Of a stretch of 64,000 nucleotides of DNA, positions 33,368 to 45,062 are shown piece by piece. The notes beneath the pieces were generated by a model. The model saw only the letters and a list, made by a program, of their open reading frames with translations, was not told the DNA's origin and did no database searches. How positions within the stretch are numbered: position 1 is the stretch's first letter; each line of letters begins with the position of its first letter. Source of the DNA: Colias croceus (taxonomy: Eukaryota; Arthropoda; Insecta; Lepidoptera; Pieridae); assembly GCF_905220415.1 (NCBI RefSeq), contig NC_059550.1, positions 436,501 to 500,500 of the forward strand, in the 5' to 3' direction. A program made the translations under genes and the position numbers.

Positions 33368-34500
33368 TCATAGGCGTATTTGAATAATTAAGATATACCT
33401 ACTTAAATCAGTAATTAATTTTTTCTATAATTTTGATATTTTAAGTGTAAACAAGTGTTATAAAGCCTATAAGATTATGCATTTAAAATTGCTGTTAAAT
33501 ATGTTTTTGAGTTAATAATTTTGGCGCCAAATTGCTGAGAATATGAAGGTATTTAAGTGTAGCTTGACATTTACCCGCCCTGTGCACAGGTCAGTATTTG
33601 CTTTGTGTAGATGTTGCAAGCGTTTCCTATACAGTTGCAGGTTGCAACACTATTGTTCCGTGAATGGCGGCTTTATTTGCGAAATCGGTATCATTTATTG
33701 TATGGTGTGGTAGATATATCAAATATATTTGATTAATGAATATTATTTTTTGTAGTAAATTCATTGAAAAAGATGGAAAAGCTTGTCTTTTGTTCTGTAA
33801 TCGCCCTGCTTGATCCGTGGTAAAAATTGTATATGTTACTCGGAAAGCATTAGAGTACTACTAGAGACTACAATTAAATTGTATTTAAAATAGTATATCA
33901 TATACCTAATATAGAAATTATGTATTTTTTATTTATTTTTCAAGTTATATGTAAAAAAATAAATGAATATAGAAATGAAGTTTGAAAACTGTCAAAACAC
34001 AATTAAGTTTTAAGTTGTATTTTTTATTTTGTAAAAGAAACATCAGGTAGATAAAATCAAAGCGAAAATAACCGATTTATTGTACAAAAAGAAGCATAAG
34101 TATCGCCTTGACTTTAGTGTTAATTAAATTTTCACTGAATTAGCGAATAAAGATTAAACATGAAAGATTAGTAGATTATCTAATGCAGATGTCCTTGTGT
34201 GGGAGGTCAAGGCAAGCCGGGGCCGTATATGTGTGCTCTAAATACACGTAATAGGAGATCCGACGTAACGGAAAAGGAAATAAAAAAGTTGAAATAAATA
34301 TGAAAGTTGAAATGTATATCTCTGTTTCTTTAGTGAGTATGTAAGTATTTTACACTGCCATTTTGGCTGCCATGTACGTATGAAAAAAGTGGTTCAAAAA
34401 ACAGTATTCATTTATTTATATTAATGTTTTAAAACGGTTTTTGTGCAGTTCATGTTTTACAAATAACACCACTCTCAACAAAGTGCAAGTGCATCTAGGT
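33368..34500. other. Gene-free AT-rich stretch
   Basis: No gene or recognisable element. A GC-richer patch at 34195-34265 (GTCAAGGCAAGCCGGGGCCG) is too short to assign. Confidence 0.4.
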
Positions 34501-34504
34501 AGAT

Positions 34505-34655
34505 ATATCTGTTTGTAATTTTTTATATTTCACGCGAAAACCACTGAACTGATTTCGATGATACTTAACAGTCATGTAGCTTATATCCCCAAATAACACA
34601 AAAGTTTTGGAAAATCTAACATTTGCCCCCTGGTGAAACCGCGCGGCACAGCTAG
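34505..34655 (+). mobile_element. Helitron-like short repeat, diverged
   Basis: It ends GTGAAACCGCGCGGCACAGC then TAG. The opening end is degraded. Confidence 0.55.
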
Positions 34656-34883
34656 TTTATATAATACTATATTTTGTAAAGTGTATCATAAAATCAATGA
34701 TTCACATATATTTAATATGTAAATTATAATTATATCGATTTATAATACTGACGTGTTTAAGGAAGCAAATAAGAAACGTACATTCCTATGTAATTACAAA
34801 ATCGGAATCGCGATAAAGAGAAAGTTTTAGCGCTCATACGATCATTTAGGTAAGTGAGGGTTCATTGTTAGTGGATTATTTAA

Positions 34884-35070
34884 ATTAACTTTATTATATT
34901 TATTTATTTAACACTTTATTGTGCAAGAAACCGAATAAACAGAAAGTAAAATAACAATAAAAAAAGCACAGAAGGCAGCCTTATCACTTATACAGTGATC
35001 TCTGCCAGGCAACCACGAGGAGAAAGGCAAAGAAGCGAAATATGATTGTATAACAAAATAAAAGCAAAAT
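34884..35070 (-). mobile_element. Non-LTR retrotransposon 3' end fragment
   Basis: TTTATTTAACACTTTATTGT, GGCAGCCTTATC and GATCTCTGCCAGGCAACC are shared with the fragment at 50041-50195 in the same orientation. The A-rich tail read on the minus strand suggests LINE 3' UTR remnants. Confidence 0.5.
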
Positions 35071-35109
35071 ATTTCATAATCATTAATATTTATTACTACA
35101 TTATAATCC

Positions 35110-35660
35110 ATTTTGCTTATGGACTGATGGTGTTTCCGGTTTGGTACAAAGATTTCGTTCAGGACGTTAGTTATTTTTTATTAAACTAACTTTAAGGAAA
35201 ATAAATCACACTGCAACGAGAGAGTACTAATTTAGCTTTCGTCTAGCGACTAGTTATTACCTATTCTGTGCTCTCGTGTAAAAGCTTATGTAATAAAATG
35301 AATCAGAGTTCTCATGAAATGTGTGGTTGCGTCTCTACTCCAAGTCTCTACGGCTTATAATGTATTAGATTATTTTTTTTAAGGAATATTTTCATATCTT
35401 TCTTTCGACTTCACTTTGGTTTATTATGTTTTTGTTAAAAGTCACTTGTAATAATTAAATGTTTATTCATAAACGGTATTTTATAAAAATGAATATAGTA
35501 GCCTTATCTTATTCTCTATGAGGAAGCGAAAAGATTGGCATCTATATGTGATTCATGTTTAAAAGTAATAAGAAGAGATAATTACTTTATCCATGGAGAC
35601 ATGCATATGAATGGATAATATTATTATAAATGTTTTACAATATGAAAGTTATGTTATTTT
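35110..35660. other. Gene-free AT-rich stretch
   Basis: Nothing recognised. Confidence 0.4.
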
Positions 35661-35663
35661 AAA

Positions 35664-35805
35664 CTAGCTGTGCCCCGCGGTTTTACCCGCATTGATCTTA
35701 GCATGATATATCTAACACCGTAAGAATTTTTCAAATCGGCCCAGTTCCTAGTTTAGCACGTTCAAACAAACAATCAAACCTTTCAGCTGTATAATATTAG
35801 TAAAT
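35664..35805 (-). mobile_element. Helitron-like short repeat, internally deleted
   Basis: A|CTAGCTGTGCCCCGCGGTTT marks the hairpin end and TATAATATTAGTAAA the far end. It is about 50 bp shorter than its relatives. A further 30-bp scrap of the same end is at 36184-36212. Confidence 0.65.
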
Positions 35806-36552
35806 ATATGCATATTAACAATTTAACAATACTAAATTTTGTAAAAATGTCTCTATATTTTGTTCCTAATTCATAAAGCTTGTAATTATTTACGATTCCT
35901 AAAGCGCTAAGTCCTCAATTGTCTGCAATAAATGTAATTGTCAAACTATGAAATAAAAAAGGATATAATAAAAACTAGTGGATAACCTTCTACACCTTAT
36001 TCGTCCAAGATGCCCTTAATGGTATAAAACTTTTAAACCGTTGCAATTCAGACAACAATATGTTTTAATTACAACGATTTAACTTGAAGAGCAAACAGAA
36101 TCTGGTTTATATTTAATGGTAAATGTCAAATCATCTGTATGGAGAGGTGGCAATAATGTGGCATGTTTTAATTAAATGTTAAACTAGCTTTTCGCTCGCG
36201 GCTTTGTTCACTAATTATGCTCTAAAAGTCGAGCCTTACTCGACACCGCCTTACGGACAGCATGATAATCGCTGCAGTTCCAACTTTTATGCGATCGAGG
36301 ACTTCGCTTTACAATATGTAAAAAGAAAATTACTGACTTATTCTGTTTCTTTTTATTTCATTCACGTTCAGAAATTAATGAAATTTTAGATTTTATAAGT
36401 AAAAGTTCATTGTACTCTATAATAAAGCTCAAAGTCATCTTTAGTCAAAATATGTTCACATCTTGCCTGCTGCAAAGTTGTAAACGTATTTACTGAATAA
36501 TATGTATACTTACGTCTTTAACGAAACCCGATCGTCAGAAAAGTATAAAGAA

Positions 36553-36787
36553 CTAGATTTCCGCCCGCGGCTTCGCCCGCGTTTGCAAAGGAAAACCCGC
36601 ATAGTTCCCGTTCCCGTGGGATTTCCGGGATAAAAACTATCCTATGTGTTAATCCAAGTTACCCTCTATATGTGTGCTAAATTTCATTGTAATCGGTTCA
36701 GTAGTTTTTACGTGAAAGAGTAACAAACATCCATACATCCATACATCCATACTTACAAACTTTCGCCTTTATAATATATGTATATTA
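36553..36787 (-). mobile_element. Helitron-like short repeat
   Basis: A|CTAGATTTCCGCCCGCGGCT marks the hairpin end. An ATCCATAC microsatellite (four units) and TTATAATATATG mark the far end. It is very similar to 43196-43414 and 57801-58025. Confidence 0.8.
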
Positions 36788-37041
36788 GATTTAATTGTGT
36801 GATAAATGTCGAGTATTTACGGCTTCTTTAGTAGATTTTATTCATATTTATTTGCTTCGTACTAACTTGCGGTTTCTAGAGTGTTTTTTTATTTAAACCC
36901 GGCCAAGTACAACTTGATAAAAAACTACGAGATGCTACTCTAAACATAATACAGGAATATAGTTGTGTAATATTAAAAGTAAGACCGAATATGGAATTCA
37001 CTATAATATTTTGTATTTTTTTTACATTTTTACTATCTATA

Positions 37042-37218
37042 TCTATACTTATTATTGTAAATCTTTTGTTTGTTTGAACGTGTTAATCTCAGGAACCATT
37101 GGTCCGATTTGAAAAATTATTTCTCTGTTGACCATTTATCGAGGAAGGCTATATTATATCATCACACTTAGACCAATAGTAGCGGAGCAATGCGGGTAAA
37201 ACTGTGTGGCACAGCTAG
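37042..37218 (+). mobile_element. Helitron-like short repeat
   Basis: It opens TCTATACTTATTATTGTAAA and ends GTGTGGCACAGCTAG. A 40-bp scrap of the same end lies at 37632-37672. Confidence 0.65.
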
Positions 37219-37499
37219 TCGTGTTAATCCAAAACAAGTGGCAATTGTTAAAAACTAGTTAAGTACAAGTTTGTACAATGATTTATTCGCTGATAGAGGT
37301 GTGACGGTTGCTCCAAATAACTTAATAGTAACTCGAACAATTTGGCACACTTGATAAGCATTAGCATAACAATGGCTGCTTTCAAAACAGGTGTTTATGA
37401 CATTTTAAGTACCGAAATATTTGATTTGATGCTTTCATTTTCAATTATAAGACGAGAATTTATTTTTTTAGGAAAGTTGAAGTTTTATTGAAAGTTAAG

Positions 37500-37960
37500 T
37501 TAGAAAAACTTGCTTCTGACACGTGTCGGCACACACGCTTTTTTTAATTATTTATTTACTTATGTGGTATGACCATGTTTTCATATAATGTTCTTTTTAG
37601 TCTTCGTCAAACTGAGCAATGCCATTCTTACACAGTGAACGCAAGCGAAGTCGCAGGCTGCAGCTAGTTTCCTATAATTCCCATAGAAAATTCTAATCTA
37701 TAGTCACAATACACGGCAATGAGAAGTTGGTAATACTTGTTCCAATTCTCACACTATCGCTTACACAAGGCATTAGAAGAAAGAATTACGATTTTTAGTG
37801 TGGAAAATATTACAATATTATAGGCTGTTGTGTAATAAGAATCGTTTAAATCTTATTAAAGATTGGTAAGAAAACGGCGGAAAACTTAAACAAGTTAAGT
37901 TTAAAAATTGTCAAATATAAAAAAGTGTGTGTGTCGAGCACACGTGTCAGAAATGAAACT
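37500..37960. mobile_element. Probable MITE with CTGACACGTGTC ends
   Basis: TTCTGACACGTGTCGGCACA (37509 on) and its near mirror GAGCACACGTGTCAGAA (about 37935-37951) are inverted about 440 bp apart. Both ends then run into the AAACTT sequence seen in the GAAGTGAAACTTCT family (11399-11583, 44910-45060). Confidence 0.4.
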
Positions 37961-38475
37961 TGATTAGCTAGATTCAAAGACACCAAAATGTCTCCTTACT
38001 CCATGACGTGGATGTGTTGCGATCTTAAAATTTTACTCTCAACGCGCCAAAGAAGTTACCCTTAAAAAAACTATTATTTGGTATTTTCCGCTTCATTTCT
38101 ATCGTCTATATATTAAATTAATATTTTTCAAAACCCCACAAACATAGGCCTGTTGCAAAAATCTACAACAAGTCATATGACTTGTGAGATGGATGGAGTT
38201 TTCGCCACTCTAATTTATGTGGCGACCCGCATGGCGCGCGCATTGATTTGTATTCACATGTCAGACACGGCCTTGCGCTATCCTAAATAATAATGATGGT
38301 TAGGTAATGCAACAGAATGTACTGGAGATCCTTTTATGTGTAAACTACTTACAATTGTATTATTGTATACTTGGTACAGGATAGAATATACAGTGTTATT
38401 TTTGCATCTATGTACCTAATAATGTCAACGTAATATTAGTAGGTACTATTCTTACGGTGTCCCTACTATGTCAAA

Positions 38476-38600
38476 TTATTTTAGTGTAAACAGGCGAAGA
38501 GCATTCTTTCTTTGTTCTTAGAACGTTCGAAAAGATTCTATGCAATGTTCTAATACTGAACATCACTGAATACGAGTTTTCTTTTACACTAAAAGATCAC
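38476..38600. mobile_element. Small MITE with TTTTAGTGTAAA ends
   Basis: ATTATTTTAGTGTAAACAGG and the mirrored TTTTACACTAAAAGATC are inverted about 120 bp apart. The interior contains AGAACGTTCGAAAAGATTCT. No ORF. Confidence 0.35.
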
Positions 38601-40030
38601 GAAATAATGATCTAGCTCTATGTTCGTTCGATGTAAATGCACCCTTAGACAGTCATCTTCTGTCATTCAGGTGGAAGTAAAAACTGCAAGAAATCGTAAA
38701 AAATCCTATAACTTCAATAATATGGATAATCATAATATGTATGTATGTTGGTATCATATTTGTGATTTTTTACATACATAAGAAATGTCGCAAAACGTAC
38801 CTATTTAATGATGTAGTATTTAAAAATAATGAGTAAGTTTAAAAAATATGCAAGAATAATTTCTACATATTAATTAACTGATAAAGAACATGTCTAAGTT
38901 TATATAAATATGCAATGAAGATTAATATTATCACACTCTAAATGCAGTGGGCGAGCCTGCTTCGAAATTTTCATACTTGTACCAGTTATATGTACATTGT
39001 ACAATGTTCTGCACTTTGTACAATGCAGATGATATGATCTCCGAAAATCTCTATCTTATCTTCCACAATTAAAAAAATAAATCACCACTTCTATTATGAA
39101 ATATAGTGTACGATGTCGTTTTGTAGTTTTCTGTATGTTTGCGCCATATCATTTAAAGTTTAAAGCTTAAAATATGTATTTCCATATATTTATTGTGTTA
39201 TTTATTCAGGATAATATGTAGGTCTCTTATGATGTAGGCTATATGTGTGGTACGATCTTCAGTGTCCTAAGGTATGTTTGGTTACTTTATGCTCTACAAG
39301 TCTACAATCATCATCGCTGCAAAATACTGGACTAAATTCTAGTGTCCGTAACTATGTCCGTTTACAGAACTAGATTTATACATATATTGTTTTTTTTTTT
39401 TTTTTTTATTCTAGCACAGGTTTAAACCTAGCTGAGGCGATCGTCGAGTTCAAATTGTATTGTGTTTTGTATTAGTACTAAATAAACGATTTTTATTTAT
39501 TTATTATTTTATTGATTTGATATTGATAATAAGTTAATAGATACTATTTCTTCCTTAAATAATAAACTCAAGTATTGCTCGAGTTCTCACACGAACACAA
39601 AATACACAAACACGCACGCTTACATTGTGCAGAATTAATTCAAGTTGAAATTCTTGTAACTGAGTAAAAGAAAATAGTTTTCACTGTTACATGCTTCTCC
39701 GGAAGTTATTGTAATACATTGTGCGGAAGAATTGTTTTACATTTATTTAATTTCTTGCACTAGTGACTCATTTCGATCGTAGTATTAACGTTAATTATTT
39801 TTACATATTGTATTGTATTAAAGTCGATTTTTTGTAATAAAATTATGTGTGATTATAATAATTATTACTGTTTATGTTAATTTAGTAAACTAGTTTATTT
39901 ATAAATAACTTAGAATACAATATCATGTGTATAACTGAAATAATTTACAACAGGAAAATAGTGTAATTATAGCTTTATCTTACCAGTATGAATTCGAAAG
40001 TGATTATTTGTTTTGTTTTTTTAATTTGAT
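38601..40030. other. Gene-free AT-rich stretch
   Basis: It contains a poly-T tract near 39388-39407 followed by a GC-richer 60-bp block, possibly a retroelement end. No exon was seen. Confidence 0.35.
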
Positions 40031-40036
40031 TGAGAA

Positions 40037-40162
40037 CTTGTTTCCTTATCATAAAACAACAATTGAACCGATCTTGATAAAATTTAACACATAGATTACT
40101 TTGCTTAGCACATGTGCGTCTTTTTATCCGGGAAAAGTCATCCCGTGCGCGGACGCAGCTAG
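40037..40162 (+). mobile_element. Helitron-like short repeat, diverged
   Basis: It ends TCCCGTGCGCGGACGCAGCT then AG. The opening end is lost. Confidence 0.5.
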
Positions 40163-40183
40163 TTTCGTAAAATTATATAATAA

Positions 40184-40525
40184 CTAGCGGTCCGCCCCGG
40201 CTTCGCCCGTGGTACATGTTTACGTTTTCTCTACATAAGATCCATCCTCGTACTTCAAGAAATATAATAAAAGAAGAATTATCGAAATCGGTTCAGCCGT
40301 TCTCGAGTTATGCGCTTACCAACACATTTTGCGATTCATTTTTATATACTTACTAGCGGTCCGCCCCGGCTTCGCCCGTGGTACATATTAACGTTTTCTC
40401 TACATAAGAACCATCCTCGTACTTCAAGGAATATAATAAAAAAAGAATTATCGAAATCGGTTCAGCCGTTCTCGAGTTATGGAATTACAACGAAAAGTGG
40501 CATTGATTTTTATATATTAGATAAG
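40184..40525 (-). mobile_element. Two tandem Helitron-like copies
   Basis: Both copies begin on the plus strand with A|CTAGCGGTCCGCCCCGGCTT (40184 and 40353, spacing 169 bp) and share TCGAAATCGGTTCAGCCGTT. This head-to-tail pair is itself typical of Helitrons, which can form arrays. Confidence 0.75.
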
Positions 40526-41241
40526 ATTTTGAAATATAATTACTTTCTCTAATTAATTCGTGTATAATTTTTCCCTTTATGTGTTGTTATTCTAATGCAT
40601 TACGTAATTGCATTATTTATTATTTTTATTGTGGAAACTGTTAAACTATTGTAATGCTATTACAGACAATGCGTTTAAGATAATTAGTAGGTTTTGCCTA
40701 TGTGAATTGATTGTCAGATTTTATTTATTGTCATTGATATTTCATCACTAGGTAATCTTTTATGAAGAGTAGGCACTTTTTTATTTGGTATAGCTGGTAA
40801 TTGAATATATAGATTTTAAGTTACAAAAACTACTGGACCGATTTTCATAAATAGAAAGCTCCATTATCTAGCTAGCGAGGCACATATTAAATTACATACT
40901 CTAAATATCTTATTTCCTGGATGAATGAAGAGTATTATTTGGATTATTAACCAACATTTTCAAAAATTGTCTCAAAATAGAGCGTATTTGTCGTGATTGT
41001 AATGATACAGGATAGAGAAATAAACAAAGACACGCAATACCTTATGGAGACGATGTCGTGTTGGTACTTGAATAAATAAAAGTAATTTATACAGGTTTTC
41101 AAAAAAGGTAATTGTATACCTTAATCGTGTCTTTAATGTTTTTATAACTCTTTGATGAAACTGTAGATACATATTCGACCTTGAGTAATAATTTATATAA
41201 CTAACTTAAACTTAAACTAACTTAAACTAATGTTTTAGTTA

Positions 41242-41778
41242 TAGTTCAGGATACATCGCCCATTTTTGCAAGTGACTACTATCAAGCTGATTTTCCGTTT
41301 GTAGCTTTATTTTGATGAGACACCGAATAATTTCGTGTACGAAACTCTCGATTGTGGTAGCTAACAGAGATAACAAGGATAAAAATTTTTGATTTGATGG
41401 TTCTCAAATATTTATTACGCAATTTGTAGGACAATATGTCTGTTGAATTATATAAACATTAACTAAGTGAAAACAAAAAAATCAGCTTGTTAGTAATCAT
41501 TTATGATGACCTTTGAACCAACCATAGATTTAGTAGGACAAATATTTTTTCGAATAATTTAGGTAATTATCTTAAGATTGAACAAAAAAAAAATTCAGTT
41601 AGTAATAAAAATTTGAGAACCATCAAATCAAAATTTTTTATCCTTATTATCTCTGTTAGCTACCACAATCGAGACTATCGTACACGAAATTATTGGGCGT
41701 CTCATCAAAATAAAGCTACAAACGGAAAATTAGCTTGATAGTAGTCACTTGCAAAAATGGGCGATGTATCCTGAACTA
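41242..41778. mobile_element. 537-bp fold-back element with about 180-bp inverted ends
   Basis: TAGTTCAGGATACATCGCCC at the left and its mirror at the right continue as inverted repeats for about 180 bp (to about 41419 and from about 41607), including GGTAGCTAACAGAGATAA. TTA flanks both sides (41239-41241 and 41779-41781), which fits the TWA duplication of PIF/Harbinger-type elements. No ORF. Confidence 0.8.
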
Positions 41779-42179
41779 TTACATAAAATAGTTTTTGGTA
41801 AATCTATGTGACAAGCGTATTTCATTTATAATTGCAGTGCATTCATGTGTAATAATTGTCCTAAATGTTAGTTCAATTAATTTATATGTACGTATTTTAT
41901 TCAAATAATTAATAAAAATGGTATATATAGTAAAATGTACTTAAATATGTATGTCACGGGATTAAAATTTCAGAGCTTTATCGTGTGTCATCCGATATAG
42001 AGAATACATATTATTATTTCAGCCCAGATCTATATGAAAATCAATTTTCAGCTAAATCGGTCAATTCTGCGTTAATTAATAAAGTGAATATAGTTTATAT
42101 TCACATACACATAGACTTTTACAACACAAAATATCTAGTTTCTATTAAAAACAGTACTTCCTAAGTAAAGAAAGTTATT

Positions 42180-42490
42180 CACTCGCTTACACACTAGTAT
42201 TACTTAAGCTTACCGCGCAGTGTCCCCTAGAAAGTGAAATTAACAACTTGAGCGCATGCTCCGCCCTCTTTCATACACTCTCACTATCCCGGGCTTGCAC
42301 TATTTGATAAAAATTCGAATAAGCAATCGAATAGTTGTATCAACACTTTTCGCGTATACCGTGTGATCGTCGGTAGGGTAAGGCGCGTGGGTAACGACTG
42401 TGGTCGGAACGCGGCGAGCGTTGTGCAAGAGGTGGAAGAAGGGAGGTTGCGTAAGATTGAGCTTCGCAGGTATTCAGAGACGAAGGGAAG
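42180..42490 (+). promoter_or_regulatory. GC-rich island, possible promoter/5' exon
   Basis: A 300-bp island (for example CGGTAGGGTAAGGCGCGTGG, GGAACGCGGCGAGCGTTGTG) in AT-rich DNA ends in TTCGCAG|GTATTC, a possible splice donor. No ATG frame was found. It could be a 5' UTR exon of a gene whose coding exons lie elsewhere. Confidence 0.25.
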
Positions 42491-43020
42491 TTACTTTTGT
42501 TTGCAGATAGCCTCTGTGTTATGATGATTTAGATATACTGTGTATGTAATAAAAATTTTGTCTGAAAATGTGCTGAAAACCACGAAATGAAATGATTGTG
42601 TTTAAACCTTCATTGGACAAATAAATTAAATGTAAATCTTGTTTATAAAATGAATGAAAGTTAACTATGAACGAGAAAAATTGAACTTAATTTATAATTT
42701 AATGATTTCAAGGAAATGTAGAGCATATATTACTGTCATATATATATACAGTTGTATGTAATAAGTGTGTTGTTTTTATACTAAGAAATATGCTACTAAT
42801 TATTATTGGAACTGAGAATTGTATTAATACATTTATGTTTTTTTATTGATTGATTTGTTTTTATAATGCGATTTATTTTAATTGCAACTATTAAGTTATC
42901 TTATTTCCTTTAACAAATTGTGTAAAAAGTAGAGCATTAGGTTTATATACTGGTCATAATTAATATCTGAAAGTATAATTATTGTTTTCAATTTATATTT
43001 GAAGCAAATAAAAATATTAT
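42491..43020. other. Gene-free AT-rich stretch
   Basis: Nothing recognised. Confidence 0.4.
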
Positions 43021-43023
43021 AAA

Positions 43024-43195
43024 TCCATACTAATATTATAAATGCGAAAGTAACTCTGTCTGTCTGTCTGTCTGTTACTCAATCACGCCAAATTGAATGA
43101 AATTTGGTATGGAGATATTTTGATACCCAAGAAAGGACATAGGCTACTTTTTATTGCGAAATATGTACCACGGGCGAAGCCGGGGCGGACCGCTA
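43024..43195 (+). mobile_element. Helitron-like short repeat, reference copy
   Basis: It begins TCCATACTAATATTATAAAT, has a GTCT microsatellite, then a conserved body and the end CGGGCGAAGCCGGGGCGGAC then CGCTAG. It is flanked by A on the left and T on the right. A 5' TC, a GC-rich hairpin just before a 3' CTRR, and insertion between A and T without target duplication are Helitron hallmarks. It most resembles the non-autonomous Lep1 Helitrons of Lepidoptera. All other copies called here share these ends; it is 172 bp long with no ORF. Confidence 0.8.
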
Positions 43196-43414
43196 GTATA
43201 TTATAAAGGCGAAAGTTTGTAAGTATGGATGTATGGATGTTTGTTACTCTTTCACGTAAAAACTACTGAACCGATTAAAATGAAATTTAGCACACATATA
43301 AAGGGTAACTTGGATTAACACATAGGATAGTTTTTATCCCGGAAATCCCACGGGAACGGGAACTATGCGGGTTTTCCTTTGCAAACGCGGGCGAAGCCGC
43401 GGGCGGAAATCTAG
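43196..43414 (+). mobile_element. Helitron-like short repeat, adjacent copy
   Basis: It directly follows the previous copy (sharing its A/T junction) and belongs to the other subfamily (CGGGAACGGGAACTATGCGG, hairpin CGCGGGCGAAGCCGCGGGCG). It ends CTAG|T at 43411-43414. Confidence 0.75.
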
Positions 43415-43909
43415 TTAAATATAATAATTAGAATTCAACAACGACTTGCACAATATATGAGTAGAAATATATCTACATATTTAGCTATCTATTTGTGGAT
43501 AATTCAATTAAAAGCAGGTTCTATTTATATTGTTGTGATCGGATTGAAAAGAAAGCAACAAAAATAGTTAAAATAACCACAAATTACCTTCTAAATAACT
43601 TTAATTATACAAATCTACAATGTCATCTAAATGCGACCATTACAAGCGGTGCCGCGTGACATAACGATATAGAAAAGAGAGTCGTAGTTAGCCTTGCCTA
43701 CAGTACACAGTATATACTCATCTAAGAACATTGAACTGTGCTGCATTAGGATAAATCGGCTTTCAATTTAAATACATCAATGTTATGTCTTTTTACGTCG
43801 TAAGTTAAATCACGGTTTTTTAAGCAGGGGTAAATTTTGACCTGTGGTGGCCATCTCGTCTTCGATCTGGCAAAAAATATTTTATTATTCATTCAGTAAT
43901 GCCAAATTA

Positions 43910-44224
43910 TAAAGGATTCGCGGAGCAGTGGTGGCTCAGTGGTCCTCGAATCGATAAGTCCGAGGTTCGAGACCAGGCGAGCGCGCAGGAAATAAATTGA
44001 TTTTTCAATTTATCTGCGCATGTTGTAACATCACCACTGCTCGAACGGTGAAGGAAAACATCGTGAGGAAACCGACATGTCGAAGAATTAAAAAGTTCGA
44101 CGACATGTGTCATCCGCCAACACGCACTTGGCCAGCGTGGTGGATTATGGCCTGTACCCTCATAGGAGGCCCGTGTCCCAGCAGTGGGAACGTATAATAT
44201 GGGCTTATGATGACGATGATGATG
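43910..44224 (+). mobile_element. Full-length tRNA-derived SINE
   Basis: The RNA polymerase III A box TGGCTCAGTGG (about 43932) and B box GGTTCGAGACC (about 43964) are intact. The body carries GGAAAACATCGTGAGGAAAC and CCCAGCAGTGGGAACGTATA, then a GATGATGATGA tail. The target duplication AATGCYAAATTA is at 43898-43909 and 44225-44236 with one mismatch. This is a typical lepidopteran SINE and not a functional tRNA gene. Confidence 0.88.
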
Positions 44225-44236
44225 AATGCTAAATTA

Positions 44237-44905
44237 CTATGCCTTTTGAAAAAAGCTAACCAAGATGAAAATATGACTTTTTCTTAAGTTTCAATAAGGT
44301 AGAGCTTTATTGTAGAGCTAATCTTGATCAGCTATATGTACAATTAACAGTGAAAATCTATGTACATTGAAAATCGACCATTTATTTATTTACAAAGATT
44401 TAATTTATACACTTGTTAATAGAAAGATAGATTTTAAAGAAAACTTTGTACATCTTTATCGAAACTTGTGACGAATAAAATAATAAATATTTGAATATAT
44501 TTTATAAGCCAAATTGTAGAATGATTAGAGTTTTCTAAACTAGACTGTAAGTCTAGTAAGAAGTTAAGATTATTTTTATTGGACTTCATTTACGTCGATA
44601 TATATTAAACCTTATTAAAAGTAACTACACACACCACTCTATCCTAACAATCCGCGAATAAACACCCATAAATGTTGGTGAATGAAACCAAACCGACCCA
44701 CCTGCGGATGTCCACAAGGCCATGCTTTCACCCAAAGGCATGTATATTTATGTTACACAAGTGTTTATGTAACGCGCTCGTCTGCTCGATGACAGATATC
44801 GATGGGTTCGTCAGTCGCTTTGTGAGTTGTGACTAATGCCAACCATTCACTACCTCGAGCCGAGCACCGAACCGTACTTCAAACTTAAACTTATACAAGT
44901 CTCAT
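44237..44905. other. Gene-free stretch
   Basis: AT-rich, then slightly GC-richer from 44690 (CCACAAGGCCATGCTTTCAC). No frame or splice evidence. Confidence 0.35.
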
Positions 44906-44907
44906 AT

Positions 44908-45062
44908 TGAAGTGAAACTTCTTTATGCATGTTGAGAGTTAAATTTCAAGGTCGCGTCATGGCAATACCGTCACGCCATGGAGTAAATAATTTTGGTATC
45001 TTTGAATCTATACAAAGAAGTTTCATTTCTGACTTGTGTGTTCGGCACGAACGCTCTTTTTT
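44908..45062. mobile_element. MITE with GAAGTGAAACTTCT ends
   Basis: TGAAGTGAAACTTCTTTATG and AAAGAAGTTTCATTTC are inverted. The interior holds AAGGTCGCGTCATGGCAATA and its partial mirror. It is followed by CTTGTGTGTTCGGCACGAAC, as at 11584 and 37520. Confidence 0.55.

Noticed and set aside
36725..36760. ATCCATAC repeats as a CRISPR-like or regulatory array
   Set aside because: It is a microsatellite at the fixed internal position of a Helitron-like copy.
43920..43990. A tRNA gene suggested by A and B boxes
   Set aside because: The boxes belong to a full SINE with target duplications; no cloverleaf with acceptor and anticodon stems is evident.
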